A stretch of 6,054 nt of DNA from QYQD01 sp040755415 (lineage in GTDB: Bacteria > Desulfobacterota > QYQD01), in assembly GCA_040755415.1 (NCBI GenBank), contig JBFMAZ010000092.1, positions 1 through 6,054 of the forward strand, read 5' to 3'. Position 1 is the first letter of the stretch; each line of letters opens with the position of its first letter. A program made the position numbers and the translations under genes. Under the pieces are notes generated by a model that was not told the DNA's origin, searched no databases, and was given only the letters and a program-made list of their open reading frames with translations. This document shows, one piece after another, positions 3,714-6,054 of the stretch.

Positions 3714-5570
3714 ATGAAACCCTGCATTCCCAAAGGCGGCTTTTTTGCCGCGAGATATAAAAACCAGAAACCGGACGATCTGGGGCATCGGTTAAAGGAA
3801 AGTGGCGCCCAAGCCCTGGTTTTGCATGATCAGGGGCTTGTCTTTGCCGCCTGGACAGAATTTTCGGGTCAGGGACTGTGGTCAAGCGAAAATGCTGTTG
3901 TCGTCTATGACCTTGACCTGACCAACGAGGCTGAACTTTTAAAGCTGGTTGATCGGGGCCATAGTGAGAGGCCTGACCCCGGCCACCTGCTTTGGGCCTT
4001 ATATGGGAAATTCGGTCTCGACTTCCTGGACAAGCTGCGGGGCGCTTTCGGTTTTGCGCTTTGTGACCGGGGCAGAGACAGGATGGTTGTTGCCACAGAT
4101 CCTTACGGCATCAAGCCTGTCGCGTATTCCCATAAATCCGGGGGACTCATTGCGGCCTCGCGGATAAAGCACATCCTCCTGGCACCGGATATTTCAAGAG
4201 ATATAGACCCTGAGGCTATTTACCACTACCTCTTTTTCCAGGCCGTTTGCAGTCCGGTCAGCATATACAAAGATATCCGCAAGCTCGAACCCGGAAAAGC
4301 GCTCTGTTTCGAAAATGATTCTTTGAAGGAATTTGTCCATTACGACATCCGTTATCAACCGGATATCTCCCTGGATGAGTCACATTGGATCAGGACTATC
4401 CCTCTCGAACTGGAAAAGGCTGTAAATGTCTATCTGCCGCTGTCACCGCCCCAAAAAACCGGCTGTTTTCTTTCCGGTGGCACAGATTCCAGTTCTGTAG
4501 CAGGCTTTTACACAAGGCTTACCGGCAGGCCTGTCAAGACGTTCTCCATCGGCTTTCACGAACCAGGTTACAACGAACTCGGTTACGCCCACATCGCGGC
4601 CCGTCATTTTGGCACCGAACAGAGCGACTATTACGTAACCCCTAAAGATGTTCTTGCCCTGGTTGATGTCCTGCCCCGGATCTACGACGAACCCTTTGGT
4701 AACGCCTCGGTCGTTCCGGCCTACTATTGTGCCCGCATGGCCCAGGGAGCCGGTGTCGAGGTACTGCTTGGCGGCGACGGCGGAGACGAGATTTTCGGCG
4801 GAAACGAGCGTTATGTCACCAATCTGCTGTTTGAAAAATACTATTTACTGCCCCGCCCCGTGCGCATCTCGTTCCTGGAGCCTCTTTTGGCAAAGCTTCC
4901 GGCTGTAGGACCTCTATACAAGGCAGGCCGTTACATCCGCAGGGCCAACATTCATAACCCCGAGCGTTTCTTTTCATACAATCTTTTGGCCGAAATAGAC
5001 CCGGCAGGGATCTTTCAGCCTGGGTATCTCTCTCAACTTGACACCAACTGTTTTATCAAGCTCGCCAGATCACATTACGATCGGGCCGCCCCGGCCCACG
5101 ACACGGACAGGCTTCTCTATATCGACATGAAGTTTACCATTACGGATAACGACCTGCGCAAGGTCACCCAGATGGTCGAGGCGGCAGGCGTGAGGGTGCG
5201 GTATCCCCTTCTGGACAGGGATCTGGTGGACTTCACGGCCACTATCCCTCCGACACTCAAGGTCAAACCGGGCAAAAACCGCTACATATTCAAACAAGCC
5301 ATGGAAGGATTTTTGCCGCATGAAATTATCAAAAAGACAAAACACGGCATGGGACTTCCCATCGCGCCCTGGTTCAAGACCGATCCCGGCCTTTCAGGAC
5401 TGCTGAATGACACGCTTTTCAGCGGGGTTCCAAGGATTAGCGAATATGTCCGGCCGGAATTTATCAAAGAGATGAAGTCGGCCTTTGAGACGGACACCAC
5501 ATCGTATTACGGGGACGGATTATGGGTATATATGATGTTGGAACTCTGGCTCAGTTTTTGTTCTCCTTAA
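3714..5570 (+). CDS. Asparagine-synthetase-like ATP-dependent ligase, degenerate glutaminase domain
   Basis: Relative of glutamine-hydrolysing asparagine synthetase (AsnB), 618 residues. The C-terminal synthetase domain is complete: PP-loop LSGGTDSSS (253-261) binds ATP, with further conserved blocks DEPFGN (325-330), GGDGGDEIFGG (353-363), RYPLLDRDLVDF (496-507) and the lysine-containing KTKHGMGLP (541-549). It should adenylate a carboxylate and form an amide. The N-terminal glutaminase (GATase-II) half is recognisable only from about residue 64 (YDLDLTNEAELLKL), through FLDKLRGAFGFALCD (104-118) to DPYGIKPVAYS (129-139). The obligatory MCGI start is absent: the protein begins MKPCIPKGG, with cysteine at position 4, so no N-terminal nucleophile can form. 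It probably uses free ammonia or another amine rather than glutamine, as in beta-lactam synthetase-like relatives. An in-frame stop at 3693-3695 excludes a longer start; AGGA at 3707-3710 is the ribosome site. Such enzymes occur in surface-glycan and peptide-modification clusters; the substrate is unknown. Confidence 0.85.
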   Translation: MKPCIPKGGFFAARYKNQKPDDLGHRLKESGAQALVLHDQGLVFAAWTEFSGQGLWSSENAVVVYDLDLTNEAELLKLVDRGHSERPDPGHLLWALYGKFGLDFLDKLRGAFGFALCDRGRDRMVVATDPYGIKPVAYSHKSGGLIAASRIKHILLAPDISRDIDPEAIYHYLFFQAVCSPVSIYKDIRKLEPGKALCFENDSLKEFVHYDIRYQPDISLDESHWIRTIPLELEKAVNVYLPLSPPQKTGCFLSGGTDSSSVAGFYTRLTGRPVKTFSIGFHEPGYNELGYAHIAARHFGTEQSDYYVTPKDVLALVDVLPRIYDEPFGNASVVPAYYCARMAQGAGVEVLLGGDGGDEIFGGNERYVTNLLFEKYYLLPRPVRISFLEPLLAKLPAVGPLYKAGRYIRRANIHNPERFFSYNLLAEIDPAGIFQPGYLSQLDTNCFIKLARSHYDRAAPAHDTDRLLYIDMKFTITDNDLRKVTQMVEAAGVRVRYPLLDRDLVDFTATIPPTLKVKPGKNRYIFKQAMEGFLPHEIIKKTKHGMGLPIAPWFKTDPGLSGLLNDTLFSGVPRISEYVRPEFIKEMKSAFETDTTSYYGDGLWVYMMLELWLSFCSP

Positions 5571-5669
5571 TATGAAAGATTTGTTCACTGCAATTGATTC
5601 TTCCTTATTTGTGTAAATTCGTGTTCCTTCGTGGCTGAATAGTTACCTGAACTCATCATGTTGGTATTG

Positions 5670-5888
5670 TATTACTACGGCAATTAAAAACTTAAATCCC
5701 CGTAACATTTTAGGTTTTTGAAAAATATACCTAAGCAAGGCGCTATAAGGGCCAAAATCCCCCTCAATCCCCCTTTTCCAAAGGGGGAAGCGTTTCTCCT
5801 CCCTTTGAAAAAGGGAGGTTGGGAGGGATTTAAAAATACTTTTTCAAACAGCTAAACTGTTACTATATATGTAATTGCCGTAGTAATA
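5670..5888. repeat. Outer inverted repeat enclosing MITE copy B
   Basis: TATTACTACGGCAATTA (5670-5686) recurs in perfect inverted form at 5872-5888. Between the arms sits MITE copy B, with 15 bases on the left and 8 on the right. Either an older palindromic element was invaded at its centre by the MITE, or these arms are an extended terminus of this copy. No target duplication is visible outside the arms. Bases 5571-5669 hold only a GTGTAAATTCGTGTTCCTTC stretch of dispersed-repeat flavour. Confidence 0.65.
5702..5863. mobile_element. MITE copy B, 162 bp, diverged
   Basis: Ends are imperfect terminal inverted repeats: GTAACATTTTAGGTTTTTGA (from 5702), and the right arm to 5863, which reads in reverse as GTAACAGTTTAGCTGTTTGA. 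The core has the same two palindromes as copy A, in inverted orientation (AATCCCCC..CTTTTCCAAAGGGGG, then CCTCCCTTTGAAAAAGGGAGG). Length agrees with copy A within one base. No flanking duplication is evident (AAATCCCC before, TATATATG after), consistent with an older insertion. It lies inside a perfect 17-bp inverted repeat. Confidence 0.75.
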
Positions 5889-5928
5889 GCTTCATATTCA
5901 ACAGTTTTTGTGTTAAATTAATTTACAA

Positions 5929-6054
5929 GTAACACTTTAGCTGCTTGAAAAAAGCTGGTCGTCCAGAAAGCGGCGCCTCAAAAATCCCCCTTAATCCCCC
6001 TTTTTCAAAGGGGGAAACGTCTCTCCTCCCTTTGGAAAAGGGAGGTTGGGAGGG
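5929..6054. mobile_element. MITE copy C, cut by window edge
   Basis: Begins with GTAACACTTTAGCTGCTTGA and continues to the window end. All 126 visible bases match the reverse complement of copy A (508-634); the only difference is one base in a C run (five C here at 5996-6000, six in copy A). The remaining right terminus and any target duplication lie beyond the window. Copies A and C therefore form a near-perfect inverted pair about 5.3 kb apart. Confidence 0.8.

Overview
The window looks like part of the chromosome of a Gram-negative, environmental bacterium of moderate GC content. It carries a surface-polysaccharide type gene set in a background crowded with small non-coding repeats. The repeat types (CCCCCTTT/AAAGGGGG palindromes, CCCTCCCCTGGCGGGAGGGG palindromes, ATTCCCGC/GCGGGAAT hairpins and heptad GTCATTA tracts) remind me of Desulfobacterota, Nitrospirota or anammox Planctomycetes genomes. 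That placement is an impression from repeat style, not a phylogenetic result.

Layout. Bases 1-960 contain no convincing long gene. They hold a hairpin-type repeat (1-61), a MITE-like palindromic element with a target duplication (119-281), a stretch with several small stem-loops (341-455), a second MITE-like element with 26-bp terminal inverted repeats and a perfect 8-bp target duplication (464-642), and a related element whose second palindrome has expanded into a 30-bp tandem array (643-910). A two-gene unit follows: galE (1004-2032) and cysC (2029-2625), overlapping by ATGA and preceded by a possible 11-codon leader ORF (961-996). Next come another hairpin repeat (2671-2780) and a RelE/ParE-type toxin-antitoxin pair (2914-3114 and 3111-3365), bracketed by heptad tracts sharing a perfect 14-bp direct repeat. 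An inverted heptad element (3539-3623) then precedes a 618-codon asparagine-synthetase-like gene (3714-5570). The window closes with two more copies of the MITE family (5702-5863 and 5929 to the edge), both inverted relative to the first copy.

How the genes may work together. GalE interconverts UDP-Glc/UDP-Gal, CysC makes PAPS (the universal sulfate donor), and the AsnB-like protein is an ATP-dependent amide-forming enzyme. No sulfate-assimilation genes (cysD, cysN, cysH) are visible beside cysC. A role in a decorated (sulfated or amidated) surface glycan is therefore plausible but is inference. The toxin-antitoxin pair is probably an independent passenger.

The most notable observations are: an in-frame, repeat-derived insertion of about 23 codons inside galE; a well-delimited MITE family with terminal inverted repeats and an 8-bp target duplication, in which one member grew a minisatellite; a near-identical inverted pair of these elements flanking the whole gene block; and an asparagine-synthetase homologue whose glutaminase domain has lost the N-terminal nucleophile cysteine. 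I see no CRISPR array, rRNA, tRNA or phage gene, and no clear evidence for a new multi-gene system.
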